Origin: Methanocalculus chunghsingensis
Lineage (GTDB): Archaea > Halobacteriota > Methanomicrobia > Methanomicrobiales > Methanocorpusculaceae
NCBI RefSeq assembly: GCF_018132105.1
Contig: NZ_JWHL01000010.1
Coordinates: 1-64,000 of the forward strand
Direction of reading: 5' to 3'
Length of the DNA: 64,000 nt
Position numbers and translations under genes: made by a program. Positions 16,860 through 25,276 of this stretch are shown here, one piece after another; the stretch's first letter is position 1, and each line of letters opens with the position of its first letter. The notes beneath the pieces were generated by a model that saw only the letters and a list, made by a program, of their open reading frames with translations, ran no database searches and had not been told where the DNA came from.

Positions 16860-18422
16860 TTATTCTATCTTCAGATTCCGGTTATGCCGGATCTGAAAGG
16901 CGACCATCACAATGAGTGATATCGGAAGTGCGACGACGAGCGGGTTGATCGCACTGTATGGCTGACCAAGAACCGACGGGGCACCGAAGATCAGCTGTGA
17001 GAGACCGATCGCACCTGATTCTGCTGCATGAACAAATGCTGTCCAGATTGCCCAGATGATTGCCCCAACGAGCATGGATGCCTTTGCTCCAATAAGACAG
17101 GGGGATTTTGAGCTGATGCCGTTGATAAACGCCGGCAGAAACGCAGAGGCGCAGAGCCCCATGAAGATGACGGTCGCCCTTGCGATGATGCTCCCTGGAA
17201 GGAGGAGGGCGACGATGATGGAGATGATCATCATGATCAGGATGCCTCGCTTATTTGCCCTGAGGGAGAGGGCACATGCCCGGCCGCGGCCCCAGACATC
17301 GCAGGCGAGCGCCGTTCCCATCGTATGGAAGAGGGAACTGAGCGTCGACATCGCCGCCGAGAGGAGAGTGAGCATAAAGATGATGACGAAGAGATCCGGC
17401 ATCGCGCTGGTGATGTAGAGCGGGATGATGGAGTCGATGTTCCCCCCTGCTGCGGTGAGGGCAATCTCCCCGCTATTCTGATAGAAGTAGACGTTCGTCA
17501 GGGCACCGACGGTGAAGGCGACGCCGGTCATCAGGAGGATGAACGGCCCCCCGATGAGGGTTGCCCGGTTCATCGACCGGTCATCACGTGCCGTCATGAA
17601 CCGGACGATGAGCTGTGGCTGTGCAAGGACACCGATACCGACACCAAGGACCATCGTCGTCACAAGTGTCAGCCAGATCGGTGATCCGAATGCAGGCATC
17701 GCCGTCCATCCCATATGTCCCTGTGCGGTAAGGGCCGCCGGGACGAGATCTGACATCCCGGTGAGTGCGGTATGCGCCACCGTCACCCCACCAAGTTTGA
17801 TATAGGTCAGCACCAGCAGAAGCCCCATCCCGACCGCCATGATGGCACCCTGCACAGCGTCAGTGTACATGACGGCAATGAGACCGCCGAAAACGACGTA
17901 CAATCCGACGATGATGGCAAATCCAAGGAGTGCCGTCGTATACTGGATACCAAGGGTCACTTCAATGAAACGGGCGCCGCCGATGAGGATTGCGGCAGAA
18001 TAGATCGGCATCGAAAGGAGGATGATAATCCCGCTGACATACTGGAGGAACGGTGAGTTGTAGCACTTTCCCATCAGATCAGGGAAGGTGAATGCACCAA
18101 GCTTCTTCCCTATCCTCCGAACCCGCTTTCCGAAGACGACGAAGGCGATGAGGACACCAACACCGATATTCAGAACGGTCAGCCAGATCAGCCCCATCCC
18201 AAGGCTGGCTGCGACACCGCCGAACCCGACGATGGCAGCGGTTGAGATGAATGTCGCCCCATATGAGAGCGCTATGACAAGGGGGTGGCTGTTCCTCCCA
18301 GCGACCATATAATCTTCGGCAACCTTCGTCTTGCGGTATCCATAGATCCCAAGGCCGATGATCATCAGCAGGTATCCAACGACCACAAGTCCTGTGACCA
18401 GGGGATCAACTGCCAAGATCAC
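16860..18422 (-). CDS. Sodium:solute symporter (SSF family)
   Basis: Integral membrane transporter, 520 residues, with about 13 hydrophobic segments. The family pattern is visible near residues 30-100 (KTKVAEDYMVAGRNSHPLVIALSYGATFISTAAIVGFGG) and around GLIAVMYTDAVQGAIMAVGM. It is expected to use a sodium gradient to import a small solute such as a carboxylate or proline; the substrate is not predictable. Translation starts at GTG 18422, inside the 3' end of the preceding 40-residue gene (17-base overlap), so the two are coupled. It converges with rlmH with only four bases between. Confidence 0.9.
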   Translation of the reverse strand: MILAVDPLVTGLVVVGYLLMIIGLGIYGYRKTKVAEDYMVAGRNSHPLVIALSYGATFISTAAIVGFGGVAASLGMGLIWLTVLNIGVGVLIAFVVFGKRVRRIGKKLGAFTFPDLMGKCYNSPFLQYVSGIIILLSMPIYSAAILIGGARFIEVTLGIQYTTALLGFAIIVGLYVVFGGLIAVMYTDAVQGAIMAVGMGLLLVLTYIKLGGVTVAHTALTGMSDLVPAALTAQGHMGWTAMPAFGSPIWLTLVTTMVLGVGIGVLAQPQLIVRFMTARDDRSMNRATLIGGPFILLMTGVAFTVGALTNVYFYQNSGEIALTAAGGNIDSIIPLYITSAMPDLFVIIFMLTLLSAAMSTLSSLFHTMGTALACDVWGRGRACALSLRANKRGILIMMIISIIVALLLPGSIIARATVIFMGLCASAFLPAFINGISSKSPCLIGAKASMLVGAIIWAIWTAFVHAAESGAIGLSQLIFGAPSVLGQPYSAINPLVVALPISLIVMVAFQIRHNRNLKIE

Positions 18423-18528
18423 CCTCTCCGCGATTCCAGTTCACCAGACCATACAGTATACATGCGCCCGCAAGCGCAATAATCAGCAGATATGCCACCC
18501 AGATATAGGGATCAGGAATACCAAACAT
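18406..18528 (-). CDS. Small accessory membrane protein of the symporter
   Basis: A 40-residue frame with an excellent ribosome site (GGAGG eight bases before ATG 18528). The product MFGIPDPYIWVAYLLIIALA continues into one membrane helix and then the polar tail NWNRGEGDLGS. The pattern of IPDPYIW, one helix, then NWN matches the tiny proteins that accompany SSF symporters in many anaerobes. Its stop lies 17 bases inside the symporter gene. It probably stabilises or adjusts the transporter in the membrane. Confidence 0.8.
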   Translation of the reverse strand: MFGIPDPYIWVAYLLIIALAGACILYGLVNWNRGEGDLGS

Positions 18529-18710
18529 GGTGATAACCTCCGGTACCTCATCATCACTGCACGGGAGACCAGGCTATAGCGGTCTCCCTATCTAAAGAAG
18601 AAAAAGAAAAAGTCTGCAACGACTGGAATGTTCCATCCCTTACATTCTGGTACAGCAGACATGAGGTATCCACTTATTGATAATGGATACGAGGTAATAA
18701 AACTATCAGA

Positions 18711-19148
18711 TTATGATCGCAGTCTGAGTGCCGCGGAGTTCATACAGTACCGCATACCTGTCGGGGCAGGGCCGTCATCGAAACGATGACCGAGATGTGC
18801 GCCACATACGGCGCAGAGGACCTCATCCCTGATCATACCATGGCTCCTGTCTTCTTCTATTCTGATGTTCTGCTCAGAGACCGGCTGGTTGAAGCCTGGC
18901 CACCCGGTACCTGAGTCGAACATGTCGTCCGAGAGGAAGAGGTCGGTGTCGCAGCATGCGCAGACATAAACGCCGGGTTTCTTACAGGCATGATACTTCC
19001 CGGTGAAGGCCGGCTCCGTTCCCTTCCTCCGTGCAACGAAGAATACCTCGGATGGGAGAATTTCTCTCCACTCCTGCTCACTCCTCTCGATGATCGGGCG
19101 ATCATGGTATCTACCATCGGCAACAGAGTAGATCGATATCAGGGGCAT
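18711..19148 (-). CDS. msrB: Peptide methionine (R)-S-oxide reductase MsrB
   Basis: Repairs R-methionine sulfoxide in proteins. About 145 residues, with two zinc CxxC pairs (CACCDTD and CAVCGAH), the substrate patch GTGWPGFNQPV and the catalytic cysteine in RYCMNSAAL near the C-terminus. I prefer the ATG at 19148: the TATA-like TTTTATAA on this strand directly abuts the other ATG (19172), which would put the transcript start near 19148. The gene is divergent from an MsvR-like redox regulator, fitting a role under oxidative stress. Confidence 0.92.
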   Translation of the reverse strand: MPLISIYSVADGRYHDRPIIERSEQEWREILPSEVFFVARRKGTEPAFTGKYHACKKPGVYVCACCDTDLFLSDDMFDSGTGWPGFNQPVSEQNIRIEEDRSHGMIRDEVLCAVCGAHLGHRFDDGPAPTGMRYCMNSAALRLRS

Positions 19149-19188
19149 AGCCGGATCTTGATCCTTGAACATTATAAAACAGGCGATA

Positions 19189-19206
19189 GTTCTAATATGC
19201 CCGAAC
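19189..19206. promoter_or_regulatory. Inverted repeat between msrB and the msvR-like gene
   Basis: GTTCTAATATGCCCGAAC contains the arms GTTC and GAAC. It lies just upstream of the TATA-like ATTATTTATTA (about 19210-19220) of the regulator gene and about ten bases upstream of the msrB TATA element, so a protein bound here could act on both promoters. MsvR is known to bind TTCG/CGAA-type inverted repeats at its own divergent promoter; the match here is partial. Confidence 0.45.
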
Positions 19207-19255
19207 AATATTATTTATTACTACCCGGCCAATTATACGGATACAGGAGTAACAG

Positions 19256-20056
19256 ATGAAAGGTGGGGAGAAGAAAGAACTGTCATTATACGGAACAGAT
19301 GATGGTGTCCGTGCCGTCGGAAACCCGGTGAGGCGCCATATTCTTCTGCTCCTCAGAGACGGGGAGGTGTGTTTTGAGTCTATCGTCGCCTCGTCGGGGA
19401 GGGCGAAATCGACGATCTCAGCCCATCTCTCAGCGCTTGCAGATGAGGGGATCATCGGATCCCACCCTGGTGATGAAGACGAGCGGAAGAAGTACTTCTT
19501 TCTGAGATCACATTATCTCGGTGAACTCTCACCCGCCGACCGGATCTCCGATGATCTTGGTACCTATGCGGAAGGATACCGGGAGGGGGCGGCCGATCCC
19601 TTCTCCCTCTACAGGTTGATCTACCGGACATTCCGGGTCTCTCTCCTTACTGAAGGCATCTCAATCGATCCACTCCTCAGAGAGACCGGAGAGACGGTCG
19701 GCAGGGCGGTCTATCCTGCAGTTGCGGCAGATACGCTCCCTGCATTTACTGATAATCTCTCTGCCTTCTTTGAGCGCCACCATCTCGGCCATATTGATGA
19801 AGTCGCGCCTGATCCGATCACCTTCTCCGTCTATGACTGCTTTGAATGTGTTGAACTCCCAATCCTCGGAAAACCCGCCTGCTCCTTTGAAACGGGCTTT
19901 ATATCAGCCCTCTTCTCATTTCAGCTCAGGCAACCGGTTGATGCGGTCGAGCTCGAATGCTACGCAGCAGGGGATCCCCGGTGCCGATTTGAGATCAGGG
20001 ATGCTGGACCGGAAAAGAACCTTTATCGTGATCTCCCGCCTCAAAATCAGGTATGA
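19256..20056 (+). CDS. msvR: MsvR-like redox-sensing regulator (ArsR HTH plus V4R domain)
   Basis: Transcription regulator of 266 residues. The N-terminal ArsR-type winged helix is at about 15-85 (VGNPVRRHILLLL, STISAHLSALADEGII), and a C-terminal V4R domain spans about 120-248 with CFECVEL (C195, C198), C209, C235 and C243 in ECYAAGDPRCRFEI. This architecture is that of MsvR, the methanogen-specific regulator whose V4R cysteines sense oxidation. A ribosome site AGGAG precedes ATG 19256. It is divergent from msrB and overlaps the next gene by four bases. Target genes beyond these are unknown. Confidence 0.8.
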   Translation: MKGGEKKELSLYGTDDGVRAVGNPVRRHILLLLRDGEVCFESIVASSGRAKSTISAHLSALADEGIIGSHPGDEDERKKYFFLRSHYLGELSPADRISDDLGTYAEGYREGAADPFSLYRLIYRTFRVSLLTEGISIDPLLRETGETVGRAVYPAVAADTLPAFTDNLSAFFERHHLGHIDEVAPDPITFSVYDCFECVELPILGKPACSFETGFISALFSFQLRQPVDAVELECYAAGDPRCRFEIRDAGPEKNLYRDLPPQNQV

Positions 20057-20481
20057 ACTGGAATAGATCACTCATTATTCTTCTGCTCGCCACACTGGCA
20101 CTGTTTGCCGGTTGTGTCAGCGAAGAGTCCGAGGTGGTGCCACCAGTGACGCCACACACCCCCGGAACACTCGTCATATTTGATCAGTCAAATGACGGAG
20201 AGACGTACACCGTACCTGTGGAAGCCGAGATACGGCTTCATCTCCCTGAGAATCCGACAACCGGATATCAGTGGACTCTTGCTATCCCCGATGGGATCAA
20301 TCTGACCGGGGATGACTTCACCCCCCCCGGGACGGATCTCATTGGGGCACCCGGCATCCGGACCTGGGAGATGAACGCAGGGATCCCCGGCACCTTCACC
20401 ATCGAAGGGGCGTATATCCGACCCTGGGAGACGGATGCCGAGCCCGCAGAGACCTTCTCACTGACGCTTGTTGTCGAGTGA
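20053..20481 (+). CDS. Chagasin-like (I42) protease inhibitor lipoprotein
   Basis: The 142-residue precursor has a signal peptide with lipobox (FAGC, about residues 18-21), so the mature protein sits on the outer face of the membrane. The domain shows the two chagasin signatures: NPTTGYQW in the first inhibitory loop and the Y-x-RPWE motif (YIRPWE) near the C-terminus. Such proteins block papain-like cysteine proteases. The start codon overlaps the regulator's stop (ATGA), so the inhibitor is translated with the MsvR-like regulator. Why the two are joined is unclear. Confidence 0.85.
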   Translation: MNWNRSLIILLLATLALFAGCVSEESEVVPPVTPHTPGTLVIFDQSNDGETYTVPVEAEIRLHLPENPTTGYQWTLAIPDGINLTGDDFTPPGTDLIGAPGIRTWEMNAGIPGTFTIEGAYIRPWETDAEPAETFSLTLVVE

Positions 20482-20498
20482 TTCGGGCTCAGAATACT

Positions 20499-21407
20499 TT
20501 ATTCTTTTTTGAAGGGGAGGCATCTGCCGTCCCGCATCGTGATACCGTCAAGGATACGCTCTTCTCCATCACCCGCACGGACGATGGCAATGACATCAAC
20601 ATACTCCTTCAGGGGACCGATGGCAACCTTTCTCCCAAGGACCTCCTGTACCTGGAAGATCCCGGCCGAATTTGACATCAGGATACGTATCTCAACAGGT
20701 CTCTCGCATCCCGGCCGGATCTCGACGGCCTCTATCGAGAGTGCCGAGACGGTATGGATGGTGATGCTCCCTGCATCAAAGGCCATCCTTCCCCTCCCCT
20801 TCGTCATATCCGAAGAGTCTCCGATACAGACGATCGCCGCCTCTTTTGTCAGGGCCGGAGGTTCTGCATGATGGGTGTAGATCGCCGAGAGGATGAAGGA
20901 GAGGATCTCCGCTCTCCTGCCAGCCTCCGGATAAATCCCAGGGAGGAGGCGGTTGAGAACCGGGAGCGCTATCGGGACGGAGATATCCTGGTGTGCCTCA
21001 CGATGAACCGCATTGCCAAAATCATGGCAAAGCATCGCGGAGAGGACGACGACAGCCGCATCATCCTGATCTCCCGCCCCTGATTCGACGACATCGGGCT
21101 GGATCCCTGCATCAATGAGGAGGCTGAGGATGGTGAGTGCCGATGCGGTTGCAATCTTTGCATGCACCTCGCCATGATCATTCATCCCGAGCCGCCGGAC
21201 GGTGAAAAAGTTCGCCATCCTCCAGTAGGCGGCGACCTCCTCATCGCGGGTGAGGAGATCCCAGATCCTCCGTGCTTTCGGGTATGGCGTGAGGATCGTC
21301 TCAACCGTTTTCATTGCATCAGCCTCCATATCGGCATACGATGCCGGCATCTTCATCCGGAGGCTTCTGATCGCTTCCGGGGGCTCCAGGTTCTTCTCCA
21401 GATCCAT
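20499..21407 (-). CDS. HD-domain phosphohydrolase
   Basis: A 302-residue cytosolic protein with HD superfamily ligands: HGEVHAKIA (about 78), MLCHDFGNAVHREAH (about 128) and IYTHHAEP (about 173), then CIGDSSDMTKGRGR. The C-terminal 80 residues may bind RNA or a ligand but are not recognisable. It fits a conserved archaeal HD family annotated as a metal-dependent phosphohydrolase; the substrate is unknown. It is convergent with the inhibitor gene and stands alone on its strand. Confidence 0.75.
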   Translation of the reverse strand: MDLEKNLEPPEAIRSLRMKMPASYADMEADAMKTVETILTPYPKARRIWDLLTRDEEVAAYWRMANFFTVRRLGMNDHGEVHAKIATASALTILSLLIDAGIQPDVVESGAGDQDDAAVVVLSAMLCHDFGNAVHREAHQDISVPIALPVLNRLLPGIYPEAGRRAEILSFILSAIYTHHAEPPALTKEAAIVCIGDSSDMTKGRGRMAFDAGSITIHTVSALSIEAVEIRPGCERPVEIRILMSNSAGIFQVQEVLGRKVAIGPLKEYVDVIAIVRAGDGEERILDGITMRDGRCLPFKKE

Positions 21408-21492
21408 TATTGAGATCTGATCCTCTCAGATTATACCACTTTTCCGGGTATGGAAAGGTACTTCATCCAGTGGCATCTATCAATCACCTATT

Positions 21493-21720
21493 ATGAGTCA
21501 GAAGGAACGGCTAACCAGATCAAAGAGCGATCAGCTCCTCGGCGGGGTCTGTGGGGGTATAGCAGAGTACTTCGGATGGGATCCATCCCTCGTCCGGCTG
21601 GGATGGGTGATCGGGACCCTCGTCACCAGCGGAGGGGGTATCATCGTCTATATCCTCGCATTATTGATCATGCCATCCGGGGATGAACCGAAAGAGACAG
21701 GGATCTATTCCGGCGAGTGA
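21493..21720 (+). CDS. PspC-domain small membrane protein
   Basis: A 75-residue protein with the PspC pattern: RLTRSKSDQLLGGVCGGIAEYFGWDPSLVRLGWVI followed by a hydrophobic helix (GGGIIVYILALLIMP). Family members sit in the membrane and, in bacteria, help sense envelope stress; archaeal roles are untested. Only one clear membrane helix and one amphipathic stretch are present. No psp partner genes are nearby. Confidence 0.85.
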   Translation: MSQKERLTRSKSDQLLGGVCGGIAEYFGWDPSLVRLGWVIGTLVTSGGGIIVYILALLIMPSGDEPKETGIYSGE

Positions 21721-21800
21721 GCCGTCATCGACAGACTATCGGTATGGTATTAATCATGAGAGAGAACAGGGGACGAATTGCGGGGTCGCACAATTCCCCC

Positions 21801-23729
21801 TCACCGCTCCATCATCTCTTTTGCCCGCCGGATCTCTTCCCGAAGTTCTATTGCATGCTCAAAATCGAGTGATTCGGCGGCGGCACGCATCTCAGCCTCG
21901 AGCTGGATGATGACGTTTGGAAGCTCTGCTTTCGGGAGGTGGGCCAGATCATCAACATCGACCTCCTTCTCACGTATCGGCTTTCGGATAGTCGCGGGGA
22001 TGATCCCATGCTCTTCATTGAATGCAATCTGAATGTTCCGTCTCCTCTCGGTCTCAGCGACGGCCCGCCGGATTGAGTCGGTCATCCGGTCGGCATAGAG
22101 GATCACCCGTGAGTTGACATTTCGTGCTGCACGCCCGATCGTCTGGATAAGGCTCTTTTCATTCCTGAGGAACCCTTCTTTATCGGCATCCAGTATCCCG
22201 ACGAACCCTACCTCCGGAATATCAAGCCCTTCACGAAGCAGGTTGATTCCCACAAGGACATCAAATGTCCCGAGCCTGAGTTGCCGGATGATCTCGGTCC
22301 GATCAAGGGTCTGGATCTCGGAGTGAAGGTACCGGGTTTTGATCCCCTGCTCAACAAAATAGTCGGTCAGCTCTTCGGCGAGCCGCTTGGTGAGGGTTGT
22401 GACGAGGCACCGGTCGCCCTGATCGATGGTCTGCCGGATCTCGGCGAGGAGATCCTGTGTCTGCCCTTCAATCGGCCGAATCTCCACAACCGGATCGACA
22501 AGCCCGGTCGGTCGGATGATCTGCTCAACGACCTGGTCGGCATGCTCCTCCTCGTACCCGCCGGGGGTCGCCGAGACGAAGATGACCTTCTTCATATATG
22601 CCTCGAACTCATGGAACTTCAGAGGCCGGTTATCAAAGGCACTTGGAAGCCGGAACCCGTACTCAATGAGGCTCTTCTTTCGGGAATAATCACCGTTATA
22701 CATCCCCCGGACCTGGGGGAGGGTCTGGTGGCTCTCATCGATGATCAGCAGGAAGTCATCTTCGAAGTAGTCGAGGAGACAGTACGGCTGTTCCCCGGCA
22801 TTCCGTCCGTCAAAGTGGCGGGAGTAGTTCTCGATCCCTTTGCAACTCCCGGTCTCCTCGATCATCTCGATATCAAAGAGGGTACGCTGCCGTAGCCGGT
22901 GTGCCTCGATCATCCCAAGTGTCGGGAGAACCTCCTCAAGTTCCGCCCTGATCGATGCGATTGCCCGCTTCTTCTCCTCTTCAGGAATGACGAAGTGACG
23001 GGCAGGATAGACATGGAAGTACTCCATCGTCTTAAGCCGCCGGCCGCCGGTCTTCTCAATCTCCGAGATCCGGTCGATTTCATCCCCGAAGAGCTCAATC
23101 CTGATGACATCATCGTAGTATCCCGGAATGATCTCGATGGTGTCACCCCGGACACGGAATCTCCCGGGTGCAAGTTCGGTGTCATTGCGTTCAAACTGGA
23201 TCTCAACCAGCCGGCCGATGAGGTCGCTCCGTGCGATCCGCTCTCCGCACCGGAGTTCAAAGCCGAGGTTTCTGAAATGCTCCGGGTTCCCAAGGCCATA
23301 AATGCAGGAGACGGATGAGACGATGATGGTATCCGGGCGCGAGAGGAGAGAAGCAGTTGCCGAGAGGCGCATCTGCTCGATCTTTGCATTGATATCCGCA
23401 TCTTTTTCGATATACTGGTCCTTCTGCGGCAGATAGCTCTCCGGCTGATAATAGTCATAATATGAGACGAAGTACTCCACCCTGTTCTCAGGGAAGAAAT
23501 CCTGGAACTCGTTGTATAACTGGGCAGCGAGCGTCTTGTTATGGGCCAGGACGAGGGTCGGCTTCTGCAGGCGGTTGATCACATTTGCGATGGTGAAGGT
23601 CTTTCCTGAGCCGGTCACCCCAAGGAGGGTCTGTTTCGTCATGCCGGATCCAAAACCCTCTGTCAGTCCACGGATCGCATCCGGCTGCGAGCCGCGTGGG
23701 GAGAAGTCTGCCTGGAGTGTAAACCTCAT
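21801..23729 (-). CDS. uvrB: Excinuclease ABC subunit B
   Basis: Damage-verifying helicase-like subunit of nucleotide excision repair. The 642 residues include Walker A GVTGSGKT (about 38-45), the beta-hairpin [10 protein letters not shown] (about 91-100), helicase motifs ([39 protein letters not shown]) and a C-terminal UVR motif ([28 protein letters not shown]) that binds UvrC. It overlaps uvrC by four bases and ends the operon. The operon is of bacterial type, as in many mesophilic euryarchaea. Confidence 0.97.
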   Translation of the reverse strand: MRFTLQADFSPRGSQPDAIRGLTEGFGSGMTKQTLLGVTGSGKTFTIANVINRLQKPTLVLAHNKTLAAQLYNEFQDFFPENRVEYFVSYYDYYQPESYLPQKDQYIEKDADINAKIEQMRLSATASLLSRPDTIIVSSVSCIYGLGNPEHFRNLGFELRCGERIARSDLIGRLVEIQFERNDTELAPGRFRVRGDTIEIIPGYYDDVIRIELFGDEIDRISEIEKTGGRRLKTMEYFHVYPARHFVIPEEEKKRAIASIRAELEEVLPTLGMIEAHRLRQRTLFDIEMIEETGSCKGIENYSRHFDGRNAGEQPYCLLDYFEDDFLLIIDESHQTLPQVRGMYNGDYSRKKSLIEYGFRLPSAFDNRPLKFHEFEAYMKKVIFVSATPGGYEEEHADQVVEQIIRPTGLVDPVVEIRPIEGQTQDLLAEIRQTIDQGDRCLVTTLTKRLAEELTDYFVEQGIKTRYLHSEIQTLDRTEIIRQLRLGTFDVLVGINLLREGLDIPEVGFVGILDADKEGFLRNEKSLIQTIGRAARNVNSRVILYADRMTDSIRRAVAETERRRNIQIAFNEEHGIIPATIRKPIREKEVDVDDLAHLPKAELPNVIIQLEAEMRAAAESLDFEHAIELREEIRRAKEMMER

Positions 23730-25276
23730 GGGATCACCTTCTTCTTTCGCTTCAGCCTGTTATAGGTGATGGCAAAACGATGTGCCTCATCCCGGATCTC
23801 CTGAAGAAGGAGAGAGGCGGGGTTATCGCTTGGCACCGGGATCGGATAGGGGATATTCGGAAGGTAGATCTCCTCCTCCCGCTTTGCAAGGGCCGCGATC
23901 GGGATGGTGAGATCAAGCTTCCGAAGTGCCGCATATGCCGCCGCAAGCTGTGCCTTCCCCCCATCGACAACGATGAGATCGGGAAGATCGCGATCCTCAT
24001 CGATGAGCCTCCTGTACCGCCTGGAGACGATCTCCCGGATCGCGGCGGGGTCATCAATCCCCACAACCGTCTTTATTGAGTACCGGCGGTAATGCCTCTT
24101 ATCAGGCCGGCCATTCGTAAACCGCACCATCGACCCGACAGTGGCGGTCCCTGCAAGATGGGAGATGTCGAAGCACTCGATGATAGTGGGAGATTTTGGG
24201 AGTTTTAAGGCATTTCTGAGGGCATGTATCCGCTCCTCTCCGGCAAACCAGGTGAGATCGACATTCTTTGCAGCGATTTCAAGGAGATCGCGTTTCTGCC
24301 CCTGCTTCGGAACAGTCACGGAGACGCTCTTCCCACGGAGGCGTGCCAGGTAACCGCTGATGGCACCATCGACGGTAGCCGGGATGATCACCTCTTCCGG
24401 GACCTCATGGTCGCTGTAGTACTGAACGAGGAATTCTGAGAGGAAATCCGGGGATTGTGGAAACCGGAACTCCTCCTTATCGACAAGAGTTCCATTTCTC
24501 TGGTGGAAGAGGAGAAGGAAGACCTCCTCCCCGCTTACCCGGTAATTGATGAGATCCCCTTCATGCGACCGCTTCGGCCTCATCATACGGCGTCCTGAGA
24601 GATGATCGAGTGCAGTGATCGTCTCCCGGAGCCTGATTGCCCCCTCAAAATCGCAGGCATCGGATCGCTCCTTCATCTCCTCCTCAAGCCGGGCAATCAG
24701 CCCCTTCACCCTCCCCTTCAGGACCTCGACCGCCTGGGCCACCCTCTCTGCATACGCCCCTTCCGTGATCGCACCGATACATGGTGCCGGGCATGTCCCG
24801 ATATGGTACCGGAGACAGGCACGCTTTGGGAGACGCCTGCATGACCGTAGCCCGAAGATCTTTTTGACCGCAGCAAGAAGATGGTCCCGTTCCCGGCCGG
24901 ATACGAAGGGACCGAAGTACGTCCCTTTCACCCCGGTCTTTCGTGCAATACCAATCCTCGGAAAGCGATCCTCGGAGAGGTGGATGAAGGCATAGCTCTT
25001 CGCATCCTTCAGATCGATGTTGTACTTCGGCTGATGCTGCTTGATGAGGGTATTTTCAAGGATGAGTGCCTCGGTCTCATCCCTGGTTGCGATGAAATCG
25101 ACCGAGGCGATCGATCCGACGAGGACGGCGGTCTTGGGATCGAGGTCACGTTTCTGGAAGTAGCTCTGTACCCTCTTTCTGAGGTTCTTCGCCTTGCCAA
25201 CGTAGATGACCGAACCCCCGTCATCTGAGAAGAGGTAGGATCCGGGCTCCTCCGGGATATGCGAGTAGTCGATCAT
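23726..25276 (-). CDS. uvrC: Excinuclease ABC subunit C, short form
   Basis: Endonuclease subunit that cuts on both sides of the lesion. The GIY-YIG domain is at about 10-90 ([25 protein letters not shown]), a cysteine patch [13 protein letters not shown] follows, then a UVR motif (about 190-225) and the RNase H-like domain ([31 protein letters not shown]). The protein ends at 516 residues right after the nuclease domain and lacks the C-terminal helix-hairpin-helix pair of the roughly 610-residue E. coli protein. It overlaps uvrA and uvrB by four bases each. Confidence 0.95.
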   Translation of the reverse strand: MIDYSHIPEEPGSYLFSDDGGSVIYVGKAKNLRKRVQSYFQKRDLDPKTAVLVGSIASVDFIATRDETEALILENTLIKQHQPKYNIDLKDAKSYAFIHLSEDRFPRIGIARKTGVKGTYFGPFVSGRERDHLLAAVKKIFGLRSCRRLPKRACLRYHIGTCPAPCIGAITEGAYAERVAQAVEVLKGRVKGLIARLEEEMKERSDACDFEGAIRLRETITALDHLSGRRMMRPKRSHEGDLINYRVSGEEVFLLLFHQRNGTLVDKEEFRFPQSPDFLSEFLVQYYSDHEVPEEVIIPATVDGAISGYLARLRGKSVSVTVPKQGQKRDLLEIAAKNVDLTWFAGEERIHALRNALKLPKSPTIIECFDISHLAGTATVGSMVRFTNGRPDKRHYRRYSIKTVVGIDDPAAIREIVSRRYRRLIDEDRDLPDLIVVDGGKAQLAAAYAALRKLDLTIPIAALAKREEEIYLPNIPYPIPVPSDNPASLLLQEIRDEAHRFAITYNRLKRKKKVIP

